Assembly (NCBI RefSeq): GCF_022539315.1
Contig: NC_066331.1
Span: 10,386,015 to 10,450,014 of the forward strand
Origin: Serinus canaria
Taxonomy: Eukaryota; Chordata; Aves; Passeriformes; Fringillidae
DNA length: 64,000 bases
Reading direction: 5' to 3'
The notes below the pieces were generated by a model, which worked only from the letters and a program-made list of their open reading frames with translations, was not told the origin of the DNA and made no database searches. Of this stretch, positions 23,040 to 33,815 are shown one piece after another (the first letter of the stretch is position 1; every line of letters starts with the position of its first letter). Both the position numbers and the translations under genes were made by a program.

Positions 23040-23371
23040 AGATTTAATGAACCCTCTCTGTTGACATCTGATTGCAGGGGTTCCATGCTGTTGTCTCCTC
23101 ATCACAAAGGTTTCACACCTTCTTGGTGTTTCTGGTGGGCAGCTCCTCAGAGCACTGACTCCTTCCTCTTCACATAGTGACCAACTGACCCCAGTTCCCT
23201 TCTCACCACCACCCCACTCTTTTATTGCACTCTTCTTCTCACTGGTCACAGCTGTGGCCTCTTAAAGTCAGGCCTGCTCCTAATCTTTGATAATTAACCC
23301 AGCTGCAGCTCCTTAGGGGTGAGATTGCTTTCTGCACTATCTTTATTTTTCTTATATTCTATCCCCCTACA
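23040..23371 (-). mobile_element. possible retroelement or LTR-like fragment
   Basis: On the minus strand it has AAAAATAAAGATAGTGCAG, CACAGCTGTGACCAGTGAG and a TATA-like GCAATAAAAGAGTGGGG. The pattern suggests a dispersed repeat, but I cannot name the family. Confidence 0.35.
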
Positions 23372-23560
23372 CCTCTCTAAATGAGATTCCAGCAGCAGCT
23401 CCCTGTGCCCTGCTTTGGGATGTATCCCAGGAGTGGCTCCAGCAGGGGCTGCTCCAGGCCCCATCCCCTCCCTGAACACTTTGTACCCCTGGAAGTGAGC
23501 TCAGGGGCTGGGGAGCCCAGCCAAGCTGTGCTGCTTCTGCTGGAATCTCATTTAGAGAGG
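23372..23560. repeat. perfect 24-bp inverted repeat with 141-bp spacer
   Basis: 23372-23395 (CCTCTCTAAATGAGATTCCA then GCAG) is the exact reverse complement of 23537-23560. No target duplication is visible outside. It may be a small non-autonomous element or a hairpin locus. Confidence 0.85.
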
Positions 23561-24117
23561 GCCTGATATTCCCCTCCTAATTAATTTGTTCTGTTCACCT
23601 GCGACCGAACTGGCTTTTGTTCTTCAGGAGCTCCTCAAAAATTAGCTGCAATACCTGATGGAATTTAATTATATAGGCTAAGGAAAGTGATTAAGGGCAC
23701 GGGGAGAGCTGATCACACCTCCCAGGCTCCAAGGGTATCAGCAGAAGGGAGGCAGAACCTGCTTCTCTCGGGTGGAGGGAGAACCTTGAGGAGGGACTGT
23801 CCCAGCAGGGATTTAAGGCTGGAGATAAACATTCCCTGATATCAGAGAGCCCTTGGAGGGTCAGCTGTGCACAGCTAAAGCTGTCCAGAGCTTCCTCAGA
23901 CACCATTCCAGGGAAATTAGGTCTGCACATCACCCCTGGCCCTACCCGGCAGCTCTGGACCCTCTTCAATGCCCTCAGGGGCTGAGGGGGGCCAGGCTGC
24001 AAGGGGAGCATCCCCCACCACAGCTCAGGGGGGACTGACCCTGATCTCTGCCAGGATCAGCTTGATCCAGAGCCTGGAACCACAAATCCCAGCTCAGTGG
24101 GACAGCTGAGCCAGCCA
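23561..24117. other. non-coding single-copy DNA
   Basis: No gene or repeat recognised. Confidence 0.5.
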
Positions 24118-24515
24118 GGCTCCTAAACATGAGAGGCATTCAAGAACTGGGGGCTCTTGGGTTAAATTCTGTAAAACTGCACAATTCCCTGCTAAACACG
24201 AGGGGCATTCAAGAACTGGGGGCTCTTGGGTTAAACCATACAGGAATTCTGTAAAACTGCACAATTCCCTGCTAAACACGAGGGGCATTCAAGAACTGGG
24301 GGCTCTTGGGTTAAACCTTACAGGAATTCTGTAAAACTGCACAAAATTTCCTTGCTAAATGTGGGGGGGGATCCAGGAACTGGGGTATCCTGGGTTAGAC
24401 TTTGACAGGAATTCTTTAAAACTGCACATTTCCCTGCTAAACATGAGTGGGATTCAGGAATTGGGGGATTTTGAGCCAAACTTAGACAGGAATTGTGTAA
24501 AACTGCCCAATTCCA
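24118..24515. repeat. 70-80-bp minisatellite, about 5 copies
   Basis: The unit contains GCTAAACACGAGGGGCATTC, CTTGGGTTAAACC and GGAATTCTGTAAAACTGCAC. The first copy is shorter by about 11 bp. Confidence 0.88.
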
Positions 24516-25384
24516 GCAGTGTCTGCCTGTGCCTCAGCCTGAGAACTGGGAAATGGTGATAACACTGATTTTCTCAGCTGGGCCTTGGGAGGCTCCTTAT
24601 GAATATTTATGAAGTGCTCTGTTTATAATTGTGAGTAAATAAATGGGTGTGTGGAATTCACAGTCCAAGGATGGGAGTTGCTCTGTTTCACACCCTCCAA
24701 GGAATCATTCATGGTTCCTGCTTTCCTCTGGGAAGCAAAGGATTTGGGAACAGCAACTCCAAAAAGTGCCATCTCAAAGGGAGCTGCAATCAGGAAAGAA
24801 AAGCCAGGACTTGAGGGGCAAATCCTGCTGAGGTCAGGAAAGGCAGGGAAAAGCTCTTGGCAGAACTTCCTGTGCCTGGAGATGGTGCCTGTTGCAGTTT
24901 ATGAAGTGCTGAAGTGTCCAGATCCTTTCTTAAATCATTTTGAGACGGGACATCATGCTCAGAGACTCGGAATCTTTTTGGATCTTACCCTCTCGTTCCC
25001 TGTGGTACCTGTGGGGGGTTTTGGGGACCTGCTGGGAATCCTCCTCGTTGGTTTTTATCCCCTTTTTACCCTCCTGTTTTTTACCCTCTTTGTCCTGAGC
25101 AGCAGCTGTGCATGGCCTTGTCCTTGGCTCTGTCCCTGCCCTGGTTCCCAGCTCAGCAGCCAGATCAAAGTTCCCATTCCCAATGAACCCCTGGAGTGAT
25201 GGCAAGTCAGCTGAGACAGGACCAAATTCCCTTCCAAGCCAGCCCTTCCAGGATTCCATGACCCTTTCCTGGATGTCTGTCCCAGGTCATGGTGGCCAGA
25301 GCTGGCCATGCCCTGCAGCTCCTCTGCTCTCTGTTTGCCCCTCTGCTCACACCCAGCCAGCCCAGCAGGGACTGCTCCAGGTAA
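24516..25384. other. non-coding single-copy DNA
   Basis: A 182-codon plus ORF (24651-25199) has hydrophobic runs but no recognisable family and no plausible gene context. Confidence 0.5.
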
Positions 25385-25690
25385 CCTCTGTCCCCACGTG
25401 GTCCCACCAGCCTTTCCTTCACCTGAATGTGCATCTGGGGAAAAAAAATGAGTGACATTCCCATGGGAATGCTGCCCTGTCCATCTCTGTGTCCCCACGT
25501 GATCCCACCACCTTTTCCTTCACCTGAATGTGCATCTGGGGGAAAAAAAAAGTGACATTCCCATGGGAATGCTGCCCTGCCCACCTCTGTCCCCATGGTC
25601 CCACCACCCTTTCCTTCAGCTGAACATGCAGCTGGAAAGAGGAAAATGTGACATTCCCATGGGAATGCTGCCCTGCCCGTGCTGTGGGCA
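25385..25690. repeat. about 95-bp tandem repeat, 3 copies
   Basis: Each copy has TCCTTCACCTGAATGTGCAT, an A-run, then GTGACATTCCCATGGGAATG. The palindrome CATTCCCATGGGAATG recurs in each. Confidence 0.88.
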
Positions 25691-26055
25691 CCCTGTGCCA
25701 GGGCTACCCACCCTGCCAGGGGACAATTCCTGCCTAACTGGGTGTCCTGGCAGGGATGTGGCAGGTGTGGCCCTTGTCAGCCAGGCTGGGAGGTGGCACT
25801 GCCACCCTGAGCAGCTCCTTGCACTCAGCCTGTCCCCTGGGAACAGGGCTGGAATTGCTGCTCTCCCGCTGCTCCAAGCAAGAGCTCAGCATCTTTTCAT
25901 TTCAACACTCACTGCTTTATCCCCTGAGCCTGCAGTTCTGTGAGAAACTTCCCCCAGCTGTGATGAGCAGCACAAACCACACATGGAGCTGGGACACGAC
26001 CTGCAGGACCTGTGTCCCCATGGGCAGGGCAAAGCTGTGTCCAGCTGTCCCTCAG
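25691..26055. other. non-coding single-copy DNA
   Basis: 25680-25740 (CTACCCACCCTGCCAGGGGACAATT) resembles a CR1 interior in reverse; nothing else seen. Confidence 0.4.
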
Positions 26056-26415
26056 ACTGACCCTCACTGGACAGAGCTGTGTCCAGCTGGACTGACCCTC
26101 ACTGGACAGAGCTGTGTCCAGCTGTCCCCCAGACCAGTGGTCCCTGGACAGAGCTGTGTCCAGCTGTCCCCCAGACCAGTGGTCCCTGGACAGAGCTGTG
26201 TCCAGTGTCCCCCAAAACAGTGGTCCCTGGACAGAGCTGTGTCCAGTGTCCCCCAGACCAGTGGTCCCTGGACAGAGCTGTGTCCAGTGTCCCCCAGAGC
26301 AGTGGTCCCTGGACAGAGCTGTGTCCAGTGTCCCCCAGACCAGTGGCCCCTGGACAGAGCTGTGTCCAGTGTCCCCCAGACCAGTGGTCCCTGGACAGAG
26401 CTGTGTCCAGCTGCC
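26056..26415. repeat. 41-bp minisatellite, about 9 copies
   Basis: GACCAGTGGTCCCTGGACAG plus AGCTGTGTCCAGTGTCCCCCA. Two copies carry CAGCTG in place of CAGTG. All frames stay open, giving false ORFs of 122-229 codons. Confidence 0.92.
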
Positions 26416-26920
26416 CTGCAGGGCTGGTTTTGCTCCCCTCCCTGAGAAGAACCTTCAGGGCAGCCACCAGGCCACCTTGCTTTTTGGACTATTTTCTGTT
26501 TGGCTGGACTGCTAATGCCAGAGTAATTACTTAGGAAAATTCCTTAATCAAAATCACATTTGTGGAGGTAATGAGCAAATAGGTCAAGGAGAGCAGCGTG
26601 CCTTAGGAGCAGGAGCTGCTTCCCTGAGCAGCTGCAGAGCTGGTGGCGTGCAGGGCTCAGGGCTGTCTGCAGGGCAGGGGTGGCCTCGTCCTGGGCAGGA
26701 TTCACATCCCCAGAGGAACACCTGGGCTCTGTCCTGTGTCTCTGCATCCCTCAGGGAGGCACCCAGAAGGAGCCACCCTCTGAGTGCTGCTGCTGTGCCC
26801 AGACTGGCTGCAGAGTCCCCAAGGTGTGAGCTTGGGCACAGCAGTGCCACCTGAGCCTGTCACACGGCAGGGTGGCTCTGGGGACCCCAGGCCACGCTGA
26901 GGGGTGGGGTGGGGCACTGG
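26416..26920. other. non-coding; candidate conserved segment at 26505-26600
   Basis: 26505-26600 is unique and AT-rich with homeodomain-like cores (GAGTAATTACTTAGG, GAGGTAATGAGC). The rest is GC-rich without a gene. Confidence 0.35.
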
Positions 26921-26924
26921 TGGG

Positions 26925-27351
26925 TGAGACAGAGTAGAAATTTTCCAGGTTCCAGGGTAGAAGTCCTTTTGATTTAGGTTAAATGTACATCTTTTAGTGA
27001 AGCCTTGGAATCTTAGCTGTTTAGTCTGAACTCACAACATTGCACCAGTGAAGGGCAGAGATAAGGCGGAGGGGGGGGGAGATGGGTCAACTTGGCCTAG
27101 GAATTTTTCTGATAATAAAAGAACTAGCGCTAAATGTCACGCGAAGTGTGTAAAATGAATATGTATGAACCTATTGTGAAATTGTATGCATATGTATTTG
27201 GGGCGAAAGATAAAAGGGGAACCTGAAGGTCCCAGAGGTACGCACGCCTTTTAATGGGGAGTAATCCCTGCATGCGTCCAGCGCTGCAACAAATATACCG
27301 GCTTTACAACTTTTACAAAGTTGTGGAGTTTTTGATTTTCTCCACAAAACA
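26925..27351 (+). mobile_element. solo ERV LTR (ERV1-like), 427 bp, 4-bp target duplication
   Basis: Starts TGAGACAGAG and ends TTTTCTCCACAAAACA, flanked by TGGG at 26921-26924 and 27352-27355. A TATA-like GATAAAAGGGG lies at 27209. Retained CpGs (CACGCGAAG, CGCACGCC, GTCCAGCGC) suggest a fairly young copy. The 4-bp duplication fits gammaretrovirus-like (ERV1) integration. Confidence 0.75.
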
Positions 27352-27355
27352 TGGG

Positions 27356-27713
27356 GGTCAGTGCTGTGCCACTCCCTGCCCTGTGGCCAGGGGTGCCCTC
27401 AGGAGCAGGGCAGAGGAGCTGTGGCTAAGTGCAAGTGCCCCAGCAAAGCCCTGATGGCAGAGGGCAGTGCAATTAAAGCTCATCAACAATTCAGGGCTGG
27501 CAGCAGCCAGTGAAACACTCCTGGCCTGACAGCTGCTGCAAGGTAAATATTTCATCAGCTCCACCAAGGGTCTCTCTGACATTGTGTTAGAGTGATGTTC
27601 ACAGGTGTCACCTGCCACTGAGCACAGGGCTGGGAGCTGCCTGTGCCACCAGAGCGCGTCCCCACGGAGTCACCAGGGCTGGCAGCTCCTCCAGGGTGGG
27701 CTGCTGTCCGAGG
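27356..27713. other. non-coding DNA
   Basis: Nothing recognisable; GC-rich with short ORFs. Confidence 0.45.
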
Positions 27714-28320
27714 GTGACATTGTGATGCTTGTATCCCCATTTGTGTGTGCTGTTTATGCTGGATATTATGTTCTGCGCCTTCAAGACTGCCTCTGAAGAG
27801 CGAATGTTTTGTTTTGCTTTGTTATCAGCTGCTCCCCCACGGCTGGTGGGACACACAGACAAGGCAGTACATAGTGCTGCTTTTGCTTTTTGCTTTGCTC
27901 TTGCTCTTGCTCCTGCTTCCTCCTGCTTCTGCTCATTAGTTAGTTTAGCTAAGCAGTCTACATTTTTCCCTGTACTGTTTTTCTTTCCTTTTTTTGGAGC
28001 CACTCGAGCCTGCTCCGGCCTGGGCCCCATTGTGGCCTAGCGGGGCCTGCTCTGGGCAGCAGCCGAGGGACTGATCACAGACCGACCACCCCGGGAGAGA
28101 CTTTCTGAATTTGTCATCTTTTTCAGAGCGGTGGCAGAGTGTTGTCACCCAGTATTGTTCATTTTGTGTGCTGGGGGTGCTGTGCCTGGTAAATAAACAG
28201 GTTTTTCCACTTCTCTCCGAGGAATCCTTCCCAAACCAGTTGGGGAGAGGGGCCGTGTGGGTTTGCTTTCTGGGGGACCCCCTTTGGAGCTTTTCTCCCA
28301 GATTTGCCCTAAACCAGGAC
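27714..28320 (+). mobile_element. solo ERV LTR (ERVL-like), about 600 bp
   Basis: It has a pyrimidine-rich GCTCTTGCTCTTGCTCCTGC part, GAGCGGTGGCAGAGTGTTGT, a polyadenylation signal (GGTAAATAAACAGG, 28192-28197) and the end CCCTAAACCAGGACA. This is a common avian LTR type. The left end is inferred and no target duplication was found. Confidence 0.75.
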
Positions 28321-28639
28321 AACTGGACACTGGAGGAGTGGGAGAGCTGCACCACAGCCCACAGATGAGAGCAGGAGCTGGAAGAGCAGAATTTGTACTT
28401 GTGGGAAGAGCTCAGCACCCCCCAAAGGGCCAGGGCCAAGTGAGCGCCACGGGCAGCACAGCAGCTCCTCAGGGAGCTTGGCTTGCTGACCTGGGAGATC
28501 TTCTCCAGCTTTAATGATTCCATGGTTCACATTGAGCTCAGGCCCTGTACCTCTGGGATGGGCACCAAGGAGGAGAAACACGCAGAGAGCAGCCTCAGAG
28601 GGAGGGGACAGCACGGGCTCTGTGCTGTGGGGCTGCCGG
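28321..28639. other. GC-rich non-coding DNA between an LTR and a CR1
   Basis: No clear CR1 homology until about 28640. No gene seen. Confidence 0.4.
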
Positions 28640-28937
28640 GGGGGATGCAGAGAGGACAGAGCTCCCTGGGGCTGCAGCTCCCATCTCTGCTCTGGGACAG
28701 GGACAGTGTGCAGGTAATGGCTGAAGCTGGGCCAGGAGAGATTTATGTTGGATTTAGGGAAAGGTTCTTCCCCCAGAAGGTGCTGGCACTGCCCAGGCTC
28801 CCCAGGGATGGGCACAGCCCCGAGCTCCAGGAGCCTTTGGGCAGCCAGGGGTGCCCAGGGTGGGATTGTTGGGGGTCTGGGCAGGGCAGGGGCTGGACTC
28901 ATGATCCTCGTGGCTCCAGCTCAGGAGATTCTCAGGT
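28640..28937 (+). mobile_element. CR1 LINE 3' part
   Basis: GGGCCAGGAGAGATTTATGT, GGATTTAGGGAAAGGTTCTT, CCCAGGCTCCCCAGGGATGG, ending GATCCTCGTGGCTCC. Same subfamily as the element at 51985-52268. Confidence 0.8.
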
Positions 28938-30000
28938 TACATGCATTCCTGCAGTTGGCAGACACTGAAAGCCGTGTTCTGGATATTCAAAATTTACCTC
29001 AGTGCTTTTGAGAGGGGCCTCTCTGAGCCCTGGGGCAGCCCCTGGGACTGGCAGTGGTGGAACATCTGTGGGGGGGGTCTTTTAGAGAGCAGCTCTTATC
29101 CACAGAAGTGATTTACCACCAGAGATAGAGGTGCTGGCACAGCTGACAAACCAGGGACAGATTTGGGAGAGAGCTGCAAAAGGCCAGCCACATATTTTAG
29201 AGTTATTTTCCTGAGGAGGATTTGATGAGATGTGAACTTCATTATTTGCTAATGTCGCAGCACAGAGCCTTGTCCAAAGCCCAGGAGAGTCAGAAGGAAT
29301 CTTTCCATTAACTTCACTGATTGTAAGTGAGATTGTGACAGATGTACTCCCTTTCCCTTCCTCCTCAAATATTTTAAATCCAACAGCACGAGCTGATGTG
29401 TCCTTTCCTGGAGGAGGGCATGGCTCCCTCTCAGACCTGCTTCAATAAATAACCCTGGGGAGCCTTTCAGGTCAGAGGGGCTGAGGGCATTAAAGCTGCA
29501 GGCAAGGGGAGGTGAGGCAAGAAAACTCAATTCCCCATGTGGCTGAAGGGCCAGAAGGAAACAGAGCCTGCACCAAGGAGAAAAGCTGTTTGCAGACAAT
29601 AAAATCGTCTTCAGCATGAGCCAAGCCTTGCTGCTGTGTGCCAGCTTAGAGAAAACCTGCAGAAAATCCCCTTGGCATGTTCCAGAAGGAGGGGATGCCC
29701 TGGAGACATGGGCTGAGGAGGAGCTGCCCCAGTGGAGGAATCTGCTGCAAGAAAACCAAAGGCAGAGTGTTGGCCTCAGCTCTGGGCTGGGGCTGAGCAG
29801 AGCTGAGACAAGCCAGGGACAGGCCCTGGCTGAGCCCTTTGGGCTGTGGGTGCTGCAGCAGAACCTCATCCCTCAGGTCTCCAGAGGCTTCAGCAGTGCC
29901 TTGTGCTGGGAAAGGCTCCCAGTTCCCCTGGGTGAGGCCTGTGAGAGCTCCACACCTGAGCTCAGGTGAGGGACTCTTCACACACTCAGGGCTGAACCAG
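28938..30000. other. non-coding single-copy DNA
   Basis: A 206-codon minus ORF and a 117-codon plus ORF overlap here without domains. No gene supported. Confidence 0.5.
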
Positions 30001-30004
30001 GTCA

Positions 30005-30680
30005 CTCTCCAGCACTGTCACCTCTGCAAGCTGAGCTGGTTCTGCATGGCAAGGGTCACTCAGAGCCCATGGCCACTGCACTGTCACCTCTGCAAGCTGA
30101 GCTGGTTCTGCATGGCAAGGGTCACTCAGAGCCCATGGCCACTGCACTGTCACCTCTGCAAGCTGAGCTGGTTCTGCATGGCAAGGGTCACTCAGAGCCC
30201 ATGGCCACTGCACTGTCACCTCTGCAAGCTGAGCTGGTTCTGCATGGCAAGGGTCACTCAGAGCCACCCAGAGCCCATGGCCACTGCACTGTCACCTCTG
30301 CAAGCTGAGCTGGTTCATGGCAGAGGTCCCTCAGAGCCTCCCAGAGCCCATGGCCACTGCACTGTCACCTCTGCAAGCTGAGCTGGTTCATGGCAGAGGT
30401 CCCTCAGAGCCTCCCAGAGCCCACGGCCACTGCACTGTCACCTCTGCAAGCTGAGCTGGTTCATGGCAGAGGTCCCTCAGAGCCACCCAGAGCCCATGGC
30501 CACTGCACTGTCACCTCTGCAAGCTGAGCTGGTTCATGGCAAAGGTCCCTCAGAGCCCATGGCCACTGCACTGCCACCTCTGCAAGCTGAGCTGGTTCAT
30601 GGCAGAGGTCCCTCAGAGCCCATGGCCACTGCACTGTCACCTCTGCAAGCTGAGCTGGTTCATGGCAGAAGTCCCTCAGG
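30005..30680. repeat. 66-77-bp minisatellite, about 10 copies
   Basis: GCCCATGGCCACTGCACTGT plus CACCTCTGCAAGCTGAGCTG and a variable GGTTCTGCATGGCAAGGG part. Left copies carry GTTCTGCATGGCAAGGGTCA; right copies carry GTTCATGGCAGAGGTCC, so two sub-arrays exist. Confidence 0.92.
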
Positions 30681-31370
30681 GCTGTGGCCCCTGGGCCCTG
30701 CTGCAGTTCCCTGCTCCGGGTGACAATGCCAAGGATAAAGCAGCCAGTCTCTGTCCCAGCACATTTTTGTGCAGTTTCCAGTGAAAATAACCCAGCTGGG
30801 AACTGAAGGAAGCTGATAGGGATGGAGGCAGAGCATAGATTGAGTTGCAATATCTGGGCAGGGGTCCAGCAAGAGGGGAGGGGACATTTACCGATTCTGG
30901 CACACTCTAATGGAGCTCTGCTTCCAGCTCCTCACCTCTGTTTACACTTCCATGGAGCGTGATAGGATCAGCAATCAGGAGCCAGGAGAGGCCCAACACA
31001 CACAATGTGCTCATAAAGATTTCATTCTTCACTGTGTCAAAAAGCAACTTTCTGGAGGCCAATTTAATTGTTGTCAATACCGGTTGCAAATTGGCCTTAA
31101 CATTTTAAATTGATGTTTTCTGTAAACTGCCCTGATTAATGGGAGGAAAGATTGTGTTTCTGACTTTCTCCTGAAGATCTAATGGAGGTAACAAACAATA
31201 ATTGATCTGGCAGGACACAGAGAGGGAAACAGGGAGACTCAGAGCTGCTACAGAAATTATTTTACCTGTCCACAGTACAGAATGGCACAGCTGCTTCGAC
31301 AGTGGGCTTGCTTAGCTTTGCTTCCTGAGGAAACTCTCAGCAGCTTTAACTAAAGTTCCTGAGCTGCAGG
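30681..31370. promoter_or_regulatory. candidate conserved non-coding element (core 31000-31220)
   Basis: 31000-31220 is unique and AT-rich, with SOX- and homeodomain-like sequence (AATTTAATTGTTGTCAATAC, CAAACAATAATTGATC). No coding frame. Function is inferred from composition only. Confidence 0.3.
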
Positions 31371-31374
31371 CAGA

Positions 31375-32545
31375 GGAGTTTGGCTTTGGGGGAAGGCATT
31401 GATAACCTGGAATGAACCTGGATCCCCTGGGCTTTGGGGGAAGGCATTGATAACCTGGAATGAACCTGGATCCCCTGGGTTTTGGGGAAGGCATTGATAA
31501 CCTGGAATGAACATGGATCCCCTGGGCTTTGGGGAAGGCATTGATAACCTGGAATGAACCTGGATTCCCTGGGCTTTGGGGAAGGTATTGATAACCTGGA
31601 ATGAACCTGGATTCCCTGGGTTTTGGGGAGGGCATTGATAACCTGGAATGAACCTGGATTCCCTGGGTTTTGGGGAAGGCATTGATAACCTGGAATGAAC
31701 ATGGATCCCCTGGGCTTTGGGGAAGGCATTGATAACCTGGAATGAACCTGGATTCCCTGGGCTTTGGGGAAGGTATTGATAACCTGGAATGAACCTGGAT
31801 TCCCTGGGCTTTGGGGAGGGCATTGATAACCTGGAATGAACCTGGATTCCCTGGGCTTTGGGGAGGGCATTGATAACCTGGAATGAACCTGGATTCCCTG
31901 GGCTTCGGGGAAGGCATTGATAACCTGGAATGAACCTGGATTCCCTGGGCTTTGGGGAAGGTATTGATAACCTGGAATGAACCTGGATTCCCTGGGCTTT
32001 GGGGAAGGTATTGATAACCTGGAATGAACCTGGATTCCCTGGGCTTTGGGGAAAGTATTGATAACCTGGAATGAACCTGGATCCCCTGGGCTTTGGGGAG
32101 GACATTGATAACCTGGAATGAACCTGGATTCCCTGGGCTTTGGGGAAAGTATTGATAACCTGGAATGAACCTGGATTCCCTGGGCTTTGGGGAGGACATT
32201 GATAACCTGGAATGAACCTGGATCCCCTGGGCTTTGGGGAAGGTATTGATAACCTGGAATGAACCTGGGTCACCTGGGCTTTGGGGAAGGCACTGAGACC
32301 CTGGGGGGAACCTTGGTCACCTGGGCTTTGGGGGATGGCACTGAGAACCTGGGGGGAACCTGGGTCACCTGGGCTTTGGGGGATGGCACTGAGAACCTGG
32401 CATTCCCTAGGGTTTTAGGAAAGATGTTGATAACCCAGAATGAACCTGGATCCCCTTGGGCTTTGGGGGAAGGCACTGATAACCTGGGGTTTGGGGGAAG
32501 GTTCTGATAAACCAGTGGGAACCTGGATCCCCTGGGCTTTAGGAA
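31375..32545. repeat. 47-bp minisatellite, over 20 copies
   Basis: GGGCTTTGGGGAAGGCATTG plus ATAACCTGGAATGAACCTGG and ATTCCCT, period 47 bp (31446, 31493; 31921, 31968), decaying beyond about 32270. Because 47 is not a multiple of three and the unit lacks minus-strand stops, all three minus frames stay open for up to 307 codons. These are not genes. Confidence 0.94.
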
Positions 32546-33140
32546 AGGGCAGAGCCCTGCTGAGCCCGTGGGGAGCAGGGCCAGGGACACAGAGCCCTTT
32601 CCCAAAGTGCTGCTCAGGGTGGAAGTGCTCCTGGGTTTGGCTGGAGACATTTGCCACAATTTCCATGAAGATTTAAGGCCTGCCCTGCATTTTTTCACAT
32701 TCAGAAGGAGCTCAGAATGTGCCCCTGGGTGCGAGGTGCTGCTGAAAGCAGCACTTTGAATGCATCCATCTCTGGAACATCCTGACTCAAGCTGCTCATT
32801 AAAAGCCTTCCCCAGATAGATCAGGCTAATTAGAGCACTGGCCTGTGCTGTTTGCTGCATTCCAAGTGGTGATCCTGGCCACCAGCTCTTCTCCACACCT
32901 GCAGGTCCCAGCACAGGTGAGGAGCAGATTTTAACCCTGGGGAAAGTCTCAGCCCTCCCCTGGCACCTCTGGAGCTGGATCCAGACCAGTGCATCCCCTT
33001 GGAGAGGCAGTGGGATATTCTGAGCATGATGAGGCCAGCAGAATATGCAGAATATAAATCTGGGCCAGAGTCTTGTGGTGGTGTTTGAGGGTCCCCAGGA
33101 CAGGGAAGATGAGAATCTTGACTCCGTGTTTCAGAAGGCT
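32546..33140. other. non-coding single-copy DNA
   Basis: No gene seen. 33100-33140 (CTTGACTCCGTGTTTCAGAA then GGCTGATTAATGG) resembles the LTR family of 7560/9460, probably a remnant. Confidence 0.4.
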
Positions 33141-33142
33141 GA

Positions 33143-33815
33143 TTAATGGGATGGAGGGACAGGACGAGAGGAAACAGTCTTGAACTGAAAGAGGGCAGAT
33201 TTAGATTGGATATTTAGAGGAAGAATTCCTCCCTGTGAGGGCAGGGATGTGTCACAGCACATGCCACAGCTGGGACAGCCACAGTACACAGAGTGTCACC
33301 ATGCAAGTTCCGATAGCTTCAACCCAAACACAGCAACACCATCCCACTTCAGAAGGCTGCAGGCATCTGTCTCTCTTGCCCTTCAGCCCACCCTTTTATC
33401 CCCTGCTGCCCCTGCACTGCCCCTGTGTGCCCTCTGCTCCCTTGGGTGGTTGCTCAGCACCCCTGGGCACTCCATGGCTCATTGCTGTCAGTGCTGCTCA
33501 CCTGCTGCTCACAGCTGCACCCACTGGGGATGAGGCTGGGCCACAGCCCCATCCCAGTGACCCTAAAATGTGCCACACACAGCCCAGTGACCCCAGACTG
33601 TGCCACACACAGCCCCATCCCCAATCCCCACAAGGACACCCTGGCACAGGGTGCCCAGAGCAGATGGGGCTGCCCCTGAGTCCCTGACAGTGCCCAAGGC
33701 CAGGCTGGACATTGGAGCTTGAAGCACCCTGGGCAGTGGGAGGTGTCCCTGCCATGGCAGGGGTGGGACAGGAGGTTTGTAAGATCCCTCCCAGCCCAAA
33801 CCAGCCTGGAATTCC
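33143..33815 (+). mobile_element. CR1 LINE 3' part interrupted by about 390 bp
   Basis: 33143-33243 is CR1 (GGATGGAGGGACAGGACGAG, GAATTCCTCCCTGTGAGGG). CR1 resumes at about 33640 (GGGTGCCCAGAGCAGATGGG) and runs to GGAATTCC near 33815. The inserted 33245-33640 contains short GTGACCCCAGACTGTGCCAC-type duplications. Confidence 0.75.

Noticed and set aside
28321..28640. 5' extension of the CR1 at 28640
   Set aside because: No clear CR1 landmarks could be read, so the element is not extended.
31350..32273. 307-, 295- and 174-codon minus-strand repeat proteins
   Set aside because: All three frames of a 47-bp minisatellite are open; no start context or non-repeat domain.
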